From Halobacillus ihumii (GTDB lineage: Bacteria > Bacillota > Bacilli > Bacillales > Halobacillaceae): 64,000 bases of DNA. The translations under genes were made by a program, and so were the position numbers. Positions 41,303 to 48,658 of the stretch are shown piece by piece (positions within the stretch are counted from its first letter, which is position 1; each line of letters starts with the position of its first letter). The notes beneath the pieces were generated by a model. The model was not told the origin of the DNA. It did not search any database and saw only the letters and a list, made by a program, of their open reading frames with translations. The DNA lies in assembly GCF_902726645.1 (NCBI RefSeq), contig NZ_CACVAO010000001.1:3420636-3484635 (forward strand). The letters run 5' to 3'.

Positions 41303-42049
41303 ATGAAAGTAACAGTTATCGGATATTGGGGTGGATATCCTGCATCAGGCAGCGCTACATCCAGTTATTTGGTTGAAAAGGATGGATACTCTTTATTGGT
41401 GGATTGTGGAAGCGGGGCTTTGTCGAGGCTGCAGCCATTTAAAGAAATCATGGACTTGGATGCGGTGATTCTATCCCATTACCACCAGGATCATATCGCG
41501 GATATAGGGGTGCTGCAGTACGCTTGGCTCGTGCAAAATACGATCAATGAGAAGGAGCAGGTCCTGCCTATTTACGGTCATACAGGTGATGAAGCAGCAT
41601 TCGATAACCTCACACATCAGTATACACGCGGGACGGCTTACAATCCGGAGGAAACCCTTTATCTAGGGCCATTTTCGATTGAATTTAATAAAACGAGCCA
41701 TCCTATTCCTTGTTACGGAATGAAAATCTGTGATAGTACAGATACAGTTGTGTACACTGCTGATACGAGCTACAACGACGGTTGGGCCTCTTTTGCGAGG
41801 CGAGCGGATTTGCTGATCACGGATACTAATTTTTATAAAGGAATGGATGGGAGCGGACCGGGTCATATGACAAGCGAGGAAGCGGCCACCATCGCAAGGG
41901 ATGCCGGTGTGGAAGCCCTTTGGCTGAGTCATTTGCCGCATTTTGGCCAGCACACGCGGCTGAAACAAGAGGCGGAGGATGTTTTTCAAGGATCGATTCA
42001 ATTAGCAAAAGAGGGGTTAACGTGGAAGAAGGATCCTAATAAATTGTGA
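41303..42049 (+). CDS. yhfI: Metallo-beta-lactamase-fold hydrolase YhfI
   Basis: ATG 41303 (MKVTVIGYWGGYP) has AAGGAG 8 nt upstream and gives 248 residues. The metal motif is HYHQDHIAD (about residues 56-64), followed by HTGDE..., SHPIPCYGMKI, VVYTADTSYND and a C-terminal WLSHLPHFG, as in RNase Z-like MBL proteins. It may be a phosphodiesterase or nuclease; the family is not well defined. The neighbours yhfH and lplJ match B. subtilis. Confidence 0.88.
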   Translation: MKVTVIGYWGGYPASGSATSSYLVEKDGYSLLVDCGSGALSRLQPFKEIMDLDAVILSHYHQDHIADIGVLQYAWLVQNTINEKEQVLPIYGHTGDEAAFDNLTHQYTRGTAYNPEETLYLGPFSIEFNKTSHPIPCYGMKICDSTDTVVYTADTSYNDGWASFARRADLLITDTNFYKGMDGSGPGHMTSEEAATIARDAGVEALWLSHLPHFGQHTRLKQEAEDVFQGSIQLAKEGLTWKKDPNKL

Positions 42050-42106
42050 ATTTGTGTCGAATCTCGTACAATAGAAGGTGGGTATAAAGCAGGAAAGGAT
42101 GATTGG

Positions 42107-43108
42107 ATGCTAGTAATCAATCATGATACGAAAAGTAATGATCCCCGCATTAATTTGGCGGTGGAAGAATATGCTTTGAAGAATTTAGATATTGATGAGA
42201 CTTATTTGCTTTTTTATGTGAATGAGCCTTCGATTATCATTGGGAAAAACCAAAATACGGTTGAAGAGATCAATACGAATTATGTGGAGGAGAACGGAAT
42301 TCAGGTGGTTCGCCGATTATCTGGCGGCGGCGCAGTTTATCACGATCTTGGGAATTTGAGCTTCAGTTTTATTACGAAGGATGATGGCGACAGTTTCCAT
42401 GACTTCGCGAAGTTTACCGAGCCTGTTACGCAAGCTTTGAACAACCTTGGGGTAGAAGCAGTGCTGTCCGGGCGTAACGATATTGTAGTGAACGGGAGGA
42501 AAATTTCCGGCAACGCGCAGTTTACCACAAAAGGCCGTATGTTTAGCCACGGCACTCTGATGCTTGATTCTGAGATCGAAAATGTTGTTTCAGCTCTTAA
42601 TGTTAAAACAGAGAAAATCAAGTCCAAAGGGATAAAATCGATTCGCAGCCGTGTGGCAAATATCTCGGAATTCCTTGATGAACCGATCACGATCGAAGAA
42701 TTTAAAAACCTGATTATTCGTTATATATTTGATGTAGAGGACGAGAAAGATGCCCCTTACTATCACTTAACGGAAAAGGACTGGGAAGAGATTCACAAAA
42801 TCGCCGATGAACGTTATAAGAATTGGGATTGGAACTACGGCCGGTCACCGAAGTTTAACATTCAGCATACTAAGCGGATTGAAGGAGCAGGAAGCTACGA
42901 TATTCGCCTTGATGTAGCAAAAGGCTATATCCGTAATGCGAAAATTTATGGAGACTTCTTCGGAATTGGAGACATCGCTGATATTGAAAATGAATTGGTG
43001 GAAACAAAATATGAACGCCAAGCAATTTCTGACGCTGTTGCCGATATGGATATTTCTCATTACTTAGGGAAGATCACTAAACAAGACTTTTTAGATATGG
43101 TTTATTAA
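42107..43108 (+). CDS. lplJ: Lipoate-protein ligase LplJ
   Basis: A 333-residue ligase with the lipoate/adenylate motifs IIIGKNQNTVEEIN (about residues 45-58), VVRRLSGGGAVYHDLGNLSF (about 70-89) and the catalytic lysine in NGRKISGNAQF (about 132-142); a C-terminal accessory domain follows. It activates free lipoate with ATP and attaches it to lipoyl proteins. AGGAAAGGATG lies upstream of the ATG. It ends at a strong terminator. Confidence 0.95.
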   Translation: MLVINHDTKSNDPRINLAVEEYALKNLDIDETYLLFYVNEPSIIIGKNQNTVEEINTNYVEENGIQVVRRLSGGGAVYHDLGNLSFSFITKDDGDSFHDFAKFTEPVTQALNNLGVEAVLSGRNDIVVNGRKISGNAQFTTKGRMFSHGTLMLDSEIENVVSALNVKTEKIKSKGIKSIRSRVANISEFLDEPITIEEFKNLIIRYIFDVEDEKDAPYYHLTEKDWEEIHKIADERYKNWDWNYGRSPKFNIQHTKRIEGAGSYDIRLDVAKGYIRNAKIYGDFFGIGDIADIENELVETKYERQAISDAVADMDISHYLGKITKQDFLDMVY

Positions 43109-43115
43109 CACAGGG

Positions 43116-43145
43116 ACCGACGTTTTAACGAACGTCGGTTTTTGT
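43116..43145 (+). terminator. Terminator of lplJ
   Basis: ACCGACGTT (43116-43124) and AACGTCGGT (43131-43139) with a 6-nt loop and five to six T. Confidence 0.93.
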
Positions 43146-43157
43146 AATTAGCCATTG

Positions 43158-43186
43158 TTGCTAATTAATTGTCAGTATTTTATAAT
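43158..43186 (+). promoter_or_regulatory. SigA-type promoter of lcfA
   Basis: -35 TTGCTA (43158-43163), spacer 17 nt, perfect -10 TATAAT (43181-43186). The FadR-type operator lies just downstream. Confidence 0.8.
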
Positions 43187-43210
43187 AAGAGGGAATATTT
43201 AAAATAAAAA

Positions 43211-43228
43211 TGAATGAATACTCATTCA
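43211..43228 (+). promoter_or_regulatory. FadR operator upstream of lcfA
   Basis: TGAATGAATACTCATTCA fits the Bacillus FadR (YsiA) palindrome TGAATGA-N4-TCATTCA exactly. It lies between the -10 and the lcfA ribosome binding site, a roadblock position. Long-chain acyl-CoA would relieve repression. Confidence 0.88.
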
Positions 43229-43247
43229 CAACAAAGGGGAGCAGTAC

Positions 43248-44777
43248 ATGAACTTAAGTGATCAGCTGTCTGTTGTAGCTTCAGCACACCCTTCAAAGCA
43301 GGCGTATTTGTTTCAGGGAGAGGGAGCAAGCTACCAGGAGTTTGATGAATCTGTAACAAAATTTGCATGCAGCTTACGTAAACTTGGTTATGGGAAAGGA
43401 GATCATATTGCTCTAGTAAGTGGGAATAGTCCGTTGTTCATGATTGGTTTATATGGAGCTTTACGAGTGGGAGCCACTGTAATCCCGATCAACCCGACAT
43501 ATACGGCCGAGGAAATGCGCTATATTTTGAAAAATGGTGATGTGAAGGCTGTCATGACAATGGATGTATTGATGGAGAAATTTGAGCAGATGGATGATGA
43601 TCTGACTATCTCGCATTACTTTGTAGCTGAAACGAAACTTGGCAGTGCGACTTCTTCTTTATCCGGAAAAATGAAATCGTTTACAAAGACGGTGGAAGAA
43701 GGTGACCTTTCTTTTTCAAAGCCTGAATTATCGGAAGACAGCGTAGCCGTTATTCTATACACTTCAGGCACTACCGGTAAACCGAAAGGCGCTATGCTTA
43801 CCCACAAAAATCTTTATTCAAATGCTAAAGATGTTGCTGATTATTTAAAGTATACCCAGGATGATCGGGTCATTGCCACACTTCCCATGTTTCATGTGTT
43901 TTGTTTGACGGTGTCTTTAAACGCTCCGCTTATGAATGGCGGGACAGTCTTGATCGTACCGAAGTTTTCTCCTCAGGAAGTTTTTGAGATTGCCAGTACG
44001 CAAAAGGCCACGATATTTGCTGGTGTTCCGACGATGTACAATTACTTAGCTCAAACAGGAAGCGGGCAAACGGAAGCTTTTAAACATATGAGAATTTGTG
44101 TGTCGGGGGGATCGTCAATGCCTGTGGCACTGCTGAATAAATTTGAAGAGCAGTTTAATGTGCAAATTTCCGAAGGGTATGGTTTGTCTGAAGCTTCGCC
44201 TGTAACAGCGTTTAACCCGCTGGACCGTCCTCGTAAACCAGGATCGATTGGCACGAACATCGTTCATGTAGAAAATAAAGTGGTGGACGAGCTTGGAGAG
44301 GAGCTGCCTCCGGGAGAAGTTGGTGAATTAATCGTACGCGGTCCTAACGTGATGAAAGGTTATTATAACATGCCGGAAGAAACAGCTGTGGCACTAAGAG
44401 ATGGGTGGCTGTACACGGGAGATATGGCGCGGATGGACGATGAGGGCTACTTATATATCGTTGATCGAAAAAAAGACATGATCATTGTTGGCGGCTACAA
44501 TGTGTACCCGAGAGAAGTGGAAGAGGTTCTGTATGATCACCCTGATATTTCCGAAGCAGCCGTTATCGGCACCCCGGATCCAAATTCTGGTGAAATGGTG
44601 ATCAGTTTTGTGGTGTCGTCGAATCCAGCTTTGAATGAATCCACTTTAAAAGAGTACTGCAAAGGATATCTAGCTAAATACAAGCAGCCTGCAAGAATTC
44701 ATTTTATGGAAGAATTACCGAAAAACACTACAGGAAAAATATTAAGAAAAAATTTACGGGAAAAGCTGACAAACTAG
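43248..44777 (+). CDS. lcfA: Long-chain fatty-acid-CoA ligase LcfA
   Basis: A 509-residue AMP-forming ligase: P-loop LYTSGTTGKPKGAML (about residues 168-182), YGLSEASPV (about 306-314), adenosine-binding GWLYTGDMARMDDEGYLYIV (about 384-403), KDMIIVGGYNVYPREVEEVL and the C-terminal catalytic lysine in LPKNTTGKILRKNL. It activates fatty acids for beta-oxidation. AAAGGGGAG precedes the ATG, and a FadR box supports the fatty-acid role. Confidence 0.93.
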   Translation: MNLSDQLSVVASAHPSKQAYLFQGEGASYQEFDESVTKFACSLRKLGYGKGDHIALVSGNSPLFMIGLYGALRVGATVIPINPTYTAEEMRYILKNGDVKAVMTMDVLMEKFEQMDDDLTISHYFVAETKLGSATSSLSGKMKSFTKTVEEGDLSFSKPELSEDSVAVILYTSGTTGKPKGAMLTHKNLYSNAKDVADYLKYTQDDRVIATLPMFHVFCLTVSLNAPLMNGGTVLIVPKFSPQEVFEIASTQKATIFAGVPTMYNYLAQTGSGQTEAFKHMRICVSGGSSMPVALLNKFEEQFNVQISEGYGLSEASPVTAFNPLDRPRKPGSIGTNIVHVENKVVDELGEELPPGEVGELIVRGPNVMKGYYNMPEETAVALRDGWLYTGDMARMDDEGYLYIVDRKKDMIIVGGYNVYPREVEEVLYDHPDISEAAVIGTPDPNSGEMVISFVVSSNPALNESTLKEYCKGYLAKYKQPARIHFMEELPKNTTGKILRKNLREKLTN

Positions 44778-44785
44778 CAAATTGT

Positions 44786-44832
44786 TGGGTTCCAAATCGA
44801 TGCGTTTTGGGAATCCCGAAAGAGGTTAGGAT
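44786..44832 (+). repeat. Possible short remnant of the 21-bp array family (array III)
   Basis: TTGGGTTCCAAATC, TTTTGGGAATCCCGAA and GGTTAGGATG recur at about 21-22 nt, like degraded units of array II. Only two to three units are present, so the assignment is tentative. Confidence 0.4.
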
Positions 44833-44851
44833 GTCATAAACTAGTAATGAC

Positions 44852-44883
44852 GCAAGGTTTTGCGGTCTTCCGCAAAATCTTTT
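44852..44883 (+). terminator. Hairpin downstream of lcfA
   Basis: AAGGTTTTGCGG and CCGCAAAATCTT enclose a 4-nt loop (about 44852-44881), followed by TTTT. It probably ends the lcfA transcript. Confidence 0.7.
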
Positions 44884-44898
44884 CGGTGAATAGGGCAG

Positions 44899-45115
44899 GA
44901 AGATGTATTACAATAGATTTAGATAAGCGATCGCGCTTATTTATTACACACCATTTGTGGTAATGACATCACATTTGGGGGTCAGTAATCATTACTGATG
45001 AGTGTAGTTGTGAAGGAGCTATAATCTAGTTTCTTCATACAATTAATTCCCTCACTCAAAAGTTAACCAGTCGTCTCATTGGCCAATGCTCACTAGAGCA
45101 TTGGCACTTTTTTTG
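44899..45115 (+). ncRNA. Candidate structured non-coding RNA with terminator
   Basis: No frame of note is found, but several inverted repeats occur: AAGCG..CGCTT near 44926-44940, perfect TCAGTAAT-C-ATTACTGA at 44982-44998, and a strong terminal hairpin GCCAATGCTC/GAGCATTGGC at about 45081-45104 followed by ACTTTTTTT. A TATAAT at 45020-45025 could be a -10 for a transcript of about 85 nt, although its -35 is poor. The loop between is C-rich (AATTCCCTCACTC). No known RNA family recognised. Confidence 0.4.
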
Positions 45116-45196
45116 AATTTGAAATGATAAAAATACTCAATTGTAGATGAGATTACTTGAGGTTGGCACATAAGCCCTCAAGGATGCGGGTCAGTA

Positions 45197-45661
45197 TTAG
45201 TCCGGTTTTTTGTACGTAATCATAAACTCCTCATTTGTTAAATAAAAATCACGTTCAGGACGCTCTGGTAAAAGTCCTAACCCTTCAAGCTTAAAATAAT
45301 TGATCTTTTTATAAGGGTCGTTCTCAATCACAGGAGTTTCTTGTGTTTGCTGCATATACTGGTCTACCGCGTGTTGGACGGCATCAATATCATAGGCCAG
45401 TTGTTTGTCTTCTTCGGTGAATAGTTCGTAGGTTTCCCGCGACATGTAATAGCGATGTCTAGGGATGCCGTGCAAGTAGGGTGCCAGCAATTGATAATCG
45501 AGTGTTAAGTCGTGATTGATTAACACGCTTAGCGGGATTTCGGTTGGTTTATCATCTGCATACTTATGAATGGCCTTCCGTACTTGATCTAATGATAATT
45601 CTTTTACCTCAAGGGACTGCTCTTGTTTTGACCGGTCTTTCTGCCTCTTTTTTTTCCACAT
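45197..45661 (-). CDS. DUF3939-like conserved protein
   Basis: A 154-residue soluble protein with a very basic N-terminus (KKKRQKDRSKQEQ), a helix ELSLDQVRKAIHKYADDKPT, then IPLSVLINHDLTLDYQLLAP, GIPRHRYYMSRETYELF and a C-terminal LGLLPERPERDFYLTNEEF. This is what I recall of the DUF3939 family of Bacillaceae; moderate certainty. AAGGAGG lies 8 nt before the ATG. It is divergent from comK. No function known. Confidence 0.65.
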   Translation of the reverse strand: MWKKKRQKDRSKQEQSLEVKELSLDQVRKAIHKYADDKPTEIPLSVLINHDLTLDYQLLAPYLHGIPRHRYYMSRETYELFTEEDKQLAYDIDAVQHAVDQYMQQTQETPVIENDPYKKINYFKLEGLGLLPERPERDFYLTNEEFMITYKKPD

Positions 45662-45846
45662 ACACTAGCCCTCCTTTTTAATTTCTCAGGTACAGATCAT
45701 ATTTTAAAAATACCCTTATTCAAGGAATCGTACTCCTGCTAAAAAAGTTTCAATATTTTTGAAAGAATATTTAGACTTTCGGTGAGTTTTTTGGTAAATT
45801 TAAGAAGTATAAGTTACTAGTTCCATTTTACAGTGGAAAAAGTCAC

Positions 45847-46401
45847 ATGATTATGGAAAGGAAGTTGAGGAATTTGGATTACATTCAAAACAGAGAATAT
45901 GAGGTAAACCCGCAAACCATGGCTTTAGTCGCCAAGTACGATCGGCATGGGCAGGTGGTTACAAGAGTGATTGAAAGCGAGGAGCAATTTGATTTACCTT
46001 TTCATCCTGGTCAAATTATTGATCAATCCTGTCGATATTTTGCCAGCAGCCTTGAAGGACGTATGGCCGGGACTAAGCAAGTAGCTGGATTTACGCATAA
46101 GCCTCCCATTGTCATCTCCCAGAAGATGGGCATGTATTTCTTCCCTATTATTTCCCCAAAAAGAAAAGAATGCTCCTGGATCGCCCACAAGTATATTCGT
46201 TCTTATAAAGGAGAAAACGATCATACTACGACCATCCATTTTATAAATGGTGTTTCTGTTAATGTTCCGGTTTCTGCAGGGATGATTGCGAACCAAGTCC
46301 AGCGAACAGCGCAATTCCGTTTCATCCTTGAGGATCGTCTCAGCCATACGCCAGCAGCCTCTATCTCTCAGCCTGATCGAGTTGCTGAAAATTTAGCTTA
46401 A
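45847..46401 (+). CDS. comK: Competence transcription factor ComK
   Basis: A 184-residue protein carrying the ComK core: DQSCRYFASSLEGRMAGTKQ (about residues 58-77), FTHKPPIVISQKMGMYFFPI, CSWIAHKYIRSY and the C-terminal NQVQRTAQFRFIL. ComK activates DNA-uptake genes. The ATG at 45847 has a poor ribosome binding site; a second ATG at 45853 or a TTG near 45880 are alternatives. A C-terminal tail rich in Ser/Pro follows residue 165. Location after lcfA and before yhjD matches B. subtilis. Confidence 0.9.
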   Translation: MIMERKLRNLDYIQNREYEVNPQTMALVAKYDRHGQVVTRVIESEEQFDLPFHPGQIIDQSCRYFASSLEGRMAGTKQVAGFTHKPPIVISQKMGMYFFPIISPKRKECSWIAHKYIRSYKGENDHTTTIHFINGVSVNVPVSAGMIANQVQRTAQFRFILEDRLSHTPAASISQPDRVAENLA

Positions 46402-46427
46402 GTGACAAGTACACAGTGTACCCGTAA

Positions 46428-46796
46428 TCACTCGGCAAGCTTATGAACATCTTCCATTAGTTTAAATAAAATACTTTCTACTCTTTTTCGAATGGCTGGA
46501 TTAAAGTAGTTGCGTTTTTCTTCATAGCCGTGGGCTAGAAATAAAAAAGAAGTAAATGAATCATTGCGTCCTGACTCGATCACTTGCAAGTGCTGATGGT
46601 CCATTTGAGCTTTAAGCTTCTGTCGTTCCTTTCTAGCCTTGAGCTCCATTTTGTTCAGCAGCTCCATATATGGTTCTTTAATTTTAAATGATCCGCGCTC
46701 GAAATGTTTACGGTCCTGACGAATGACCGCAATGGCCATTGTCAAAAATAAATGATGTGAGGCAATCTCCAATTCTTCTTGTTTTAAGTGCCGCAT
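46428..46796 (-). CDS. yhjD: YhjD-like protein
   Basis: ATG 46796 (MRHLKQEELEIAS) is chosen since GGAGGG lies 6-7 nt upstream; the longer frame to 46880 crosses the operator. The 122-residue protein is helical and basic (MELKARKERQKLKAQMDHQH) with SHHLFLTMAIAVIRQDRKHF near the N-terminus. The size, position next to a yhjE homologue and a LexA-like box upstream match B. subtilis yhjD, which I recall as DNA-damage inducible. Function unknown. Confidence 0.7.
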   Translation of the reverse strand: MRHLKQEELEIASHHLFLTMAIAVIRQDRKHFERGSFKIKEPYMELLNKMELKARKERQKLKAQMDHQHLQVIESGRNDSFTSFLFLAHGYEEKRNYFNPAIRKRVESILFKLMEDVHKLAE

Positions 46797-46817
46797 GAGG
46801 CTCCCTCCATGTAATGA

Positions 46818-46829
46818 GAACGTTTGTTC
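46818..46829 (-). promoter_or_regulatory. LexA-like box upstream of yhjD
   Basis: GAAC-GTTT-GTTC is a perfect core match to the Gram-positive LexA box (GAAC-N4-GTTC). It lies 22 nt upstream of the yhjD start. Confidence 0.65.
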
Positions 46830-47006
46830 TTGTTTTATTATATCACGATTTTGAAAAAAGTATGCAAGAATATTTTTCAAAGGTTAAACATGGCAGTGGA
46901 GGGGGAAACTGTAGATGGGTTCATCTTTCAGTAGGCAGGAGCCCGTGTATCTATTAAAATAGAAGAAGCATCTGCTGATTTTTCGGTAGGAATAAGGGGC
47001 GCCATC

Positions 47007-47654
47007 ATGTATTTATTGAATATAACCGTAGATAAAATAAAAAAATTAGCTGAAGATGATCGCTTGTTCGATTATGTGCTTAACCAATTGGAGCAATTAC
47101 AGAGTTTCGGGCCGCTGCCTGGAATTATACTGCCTATGTTTGAAGCCTTCTTACCGATCTTGCCGCTTATCGTCTTTGTCCTGGCAAATTCGGTCGTATA
47201 TGGACTGTTTAAAGGATTTTTATATTCCTGGATAGGGACGGCAGTTGGTTCTATTCTTGTCTTTATGCTCGTTCGTCGTCTAGGTCAGAAGAGATTCTTT
47301 AAAATAATTAGAAAAAATAAGCAAGTTCGGCGGGTCATGATGTGGCTTGAGGAGCATGGATTCGGGCCTCTCTTTCTATTAATGTGTTTCCCATTCTCGC
47401 CTTCCTCTATCATTAATGTTGTAGCAGGTCTGTCTACGGTGAGCCGCCAGCAATTTATCCTGGCTGTTCTGTTAGGGAAATCTGTTATGATCTTTACGGT
47501 AGCCTATGTGGGCAGCAGTATCGCCTCGTTCGCGCAAAACCCGGTCAAGTCGATCGTAGTAGGTGTCTGTATTCTATTGTTCTGGATTCTTGGGAAATTT
47601 ATTGAAAAAAGACTGCAGCACAAAGCAGAAAAACGTAAAGATCAGAACGGTTAG
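47007..47654 (+). CDS. yhjE: TVP38/TMEM64 (DedA-like) membrane protein YhjE
   Basis: A 215-residue membrane protein with about five hydrophobic segments. The SNARE-associated/VTT signature is seen in FEAFLPILPLIVFVLANS (about residues 46-63) and the conserved FPFSPSSIINVVAGLSTV (about 129-146). The C-terminus is strongly basic (EKRLQHKAEKRKDQ). Family members are implicated in lipid scrambling or transport. It is followed by sipV after 55 nt, as in B. subtilis. Confidence 0.85.
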   Translation: MYLLNITVDKIKKLAEDDRLFDYVLNQLEQLQSFGPLPGIILPMFEAFLPILPLIVFVLANSVVYGLFKGFLYSWIGTAVGSILVFMLVRRLGQKRFFKIIRKNKQVRRVMMWLEEHGFGPLFLLMCFPFSPSSIINVVAGLSTVSRQQFILAVLLGKSVMIFTVAYVGSSIASFAQNPVKSIVVGVCILLFWILGKFIEKRLQHKAEKRKDQNG

Positions 47655-47709
47655 ATTTCTGTTCAGAAGGGTAAAATAGTAGGATAAGAACATGTGGCTG
47701 GAGGATAGA

Positions 47710-48252
47710 ATGATGAAAAAATTCTATAAGATCATTCAGGCTGTGCTGGTGGCGTTTCTGTTGGCATTTGTGTTTAAATCTTATTTTTTTGCAAGTTATG
47801 TAGTCGATGGGGAGTCAATGGAACCTACTCTCGAAGACGGAAATCTATTGATGGTAAATAAAGTAGTCTATGACTGGCAAACCGTGAACCGTGGAGACGT
47901 GATCGTATTTCATGCCAATGAGAAGGATGATTACGTGAAACGGGTCATTGGTGTCGAAGGTGATCACATCGCTTTCCGGAATGATGTATTATATGTAAAC
48001 GGACAACGCGTGCCCGAACCTTATTTGGATCAATTAAGGCCGGAGGATGGGAGATTATTTACAACCAATTTCACGCTTGAAGAAGTCACCGGGGAAAGTG
48101 AAGTTCCTGAAAACCAATTATTTGTGATGGGAGACAACCGAAGAGACAGCTTGGATAGTCGATATTTCGGCTTTGTGCCGACTGAGAGTATTGTTGGAAA
48201 AGTAGATGTCTGTTATTGGCCGGTTTCTCAAGTAGATTTACAATTTAACTAG
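47710..48252 (+). CDS. sipV: Type I signal peptidase (SipV-like)
   Basis: The start is at one of the tandem ATGs 47710/47713, after GGAGG at 47700-47704. The 180-residue enzyme has one N-terminal membrane anchor (about residues 8-28), the catalytic serine in VDGESMEPTL, the catalytic lysine in DYVKRVIG, and boxes D/E as FVMGDNRRDSLDSRYFGFV. It removes signal peptides from secreted proteins. Gene order yhjE-sipV-addB agrees with SipV rather than SipS/T. Confidence 0.92.
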   Translation: MMKKFYKIIQAVLVAFLLAFVFKSYFFASYVVDGESMEPTLEDGNLLMVNKVVYDWQTVNRGDVIVFHANEKDDYVKRVIGVEGDHIAFRNDVLYVNGQRVPEPYLDQLRPEDGRLFTTNFTLEEVTGESEVPENQLFVMGDNRRDSLDSRYFGFVPTESIVGKVDVCYWPVSQVDLQFN

Positions 48253-48259
48253 CAGGATC

Positions 48260-48295
48260 AAACACTGTCCGTGTTCGGGTGGTGTTTTTTTGTGG
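48260..48295 (+). terminator. Terminator of sipV
   Basis: AACACTGTCCG and CGGGTGGTGTT form an imperfect stem (about 48267-48288), followed by a run of T. Confidence 0.75.
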
Positions 48296-48331
48296 AAAAA
48301 TTATTGCAACTGAAAAGGGGGGCAAGAATGA

Positions 48332-48540
48332 GATAAGGCCGAACATTAGGAGTTAGGGGAGAATTCCCTGGCGTTAGGGCCGAATGACTATGAGTTAGGG
48401 AAGAATCCGAATGAGTTACGGCCGAATTCCACCTCGTTAGGGTCGAACCTCCCGGACTCACGGCCGAATTCCACCTCGTTAGGGTCGAACCTCCCGGATT
48501 CACGGCTGAATCCCGCATCGTTACGGCCGAACTCACACGA
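48332..48540 (+). repeat. 21-bp periodic array IV (10 units)
   Basis: Ten units, nine of them exactly 21 bp. Typical unit starts are GTTAGGGCCGAAT, GTTAGGGTCGAAC and GTTACGGCCGAAT. A 42-bp double unit (with GTTAGGGTCGAACCTCCCGG and CACGGCCGAATTCCACCTC) is repeated almost exactly in tandem, showing recent duplication. Lies between sipV and addB. Because 21 is a multiple of 3, spurious Ser/Thr-rich frames appear on the minus strand. Confidence 0.92.
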
Positions 48541-48658
48541 ATCCCACATAGCCACGAAGCCGCCCCGCTGAGAGTTCACAACCGCAATGATTGACCAGTA
48601 CCTCCCAAATGAAGGATACTAGAATAAGAGATAAAATTATCGAAAAGGGGTACATGAC

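Noticed and set aside
41663..42001. Minus-strand frame of 112 codons inside yhfI
   Set aside because: Shadow of a gene with clear metallo-beta-lactamase motifs.
48258..48579. Minus-strand frames of 63-92 codons with repeated Ser/Thr/Pro-rich units over the 21-bp array
   Set aside because: They arise because the 21-bp period keeps one frame open; two frames are open at once, there is no ribosome binding site, and similar arrays elsewhere do not keep a frame.
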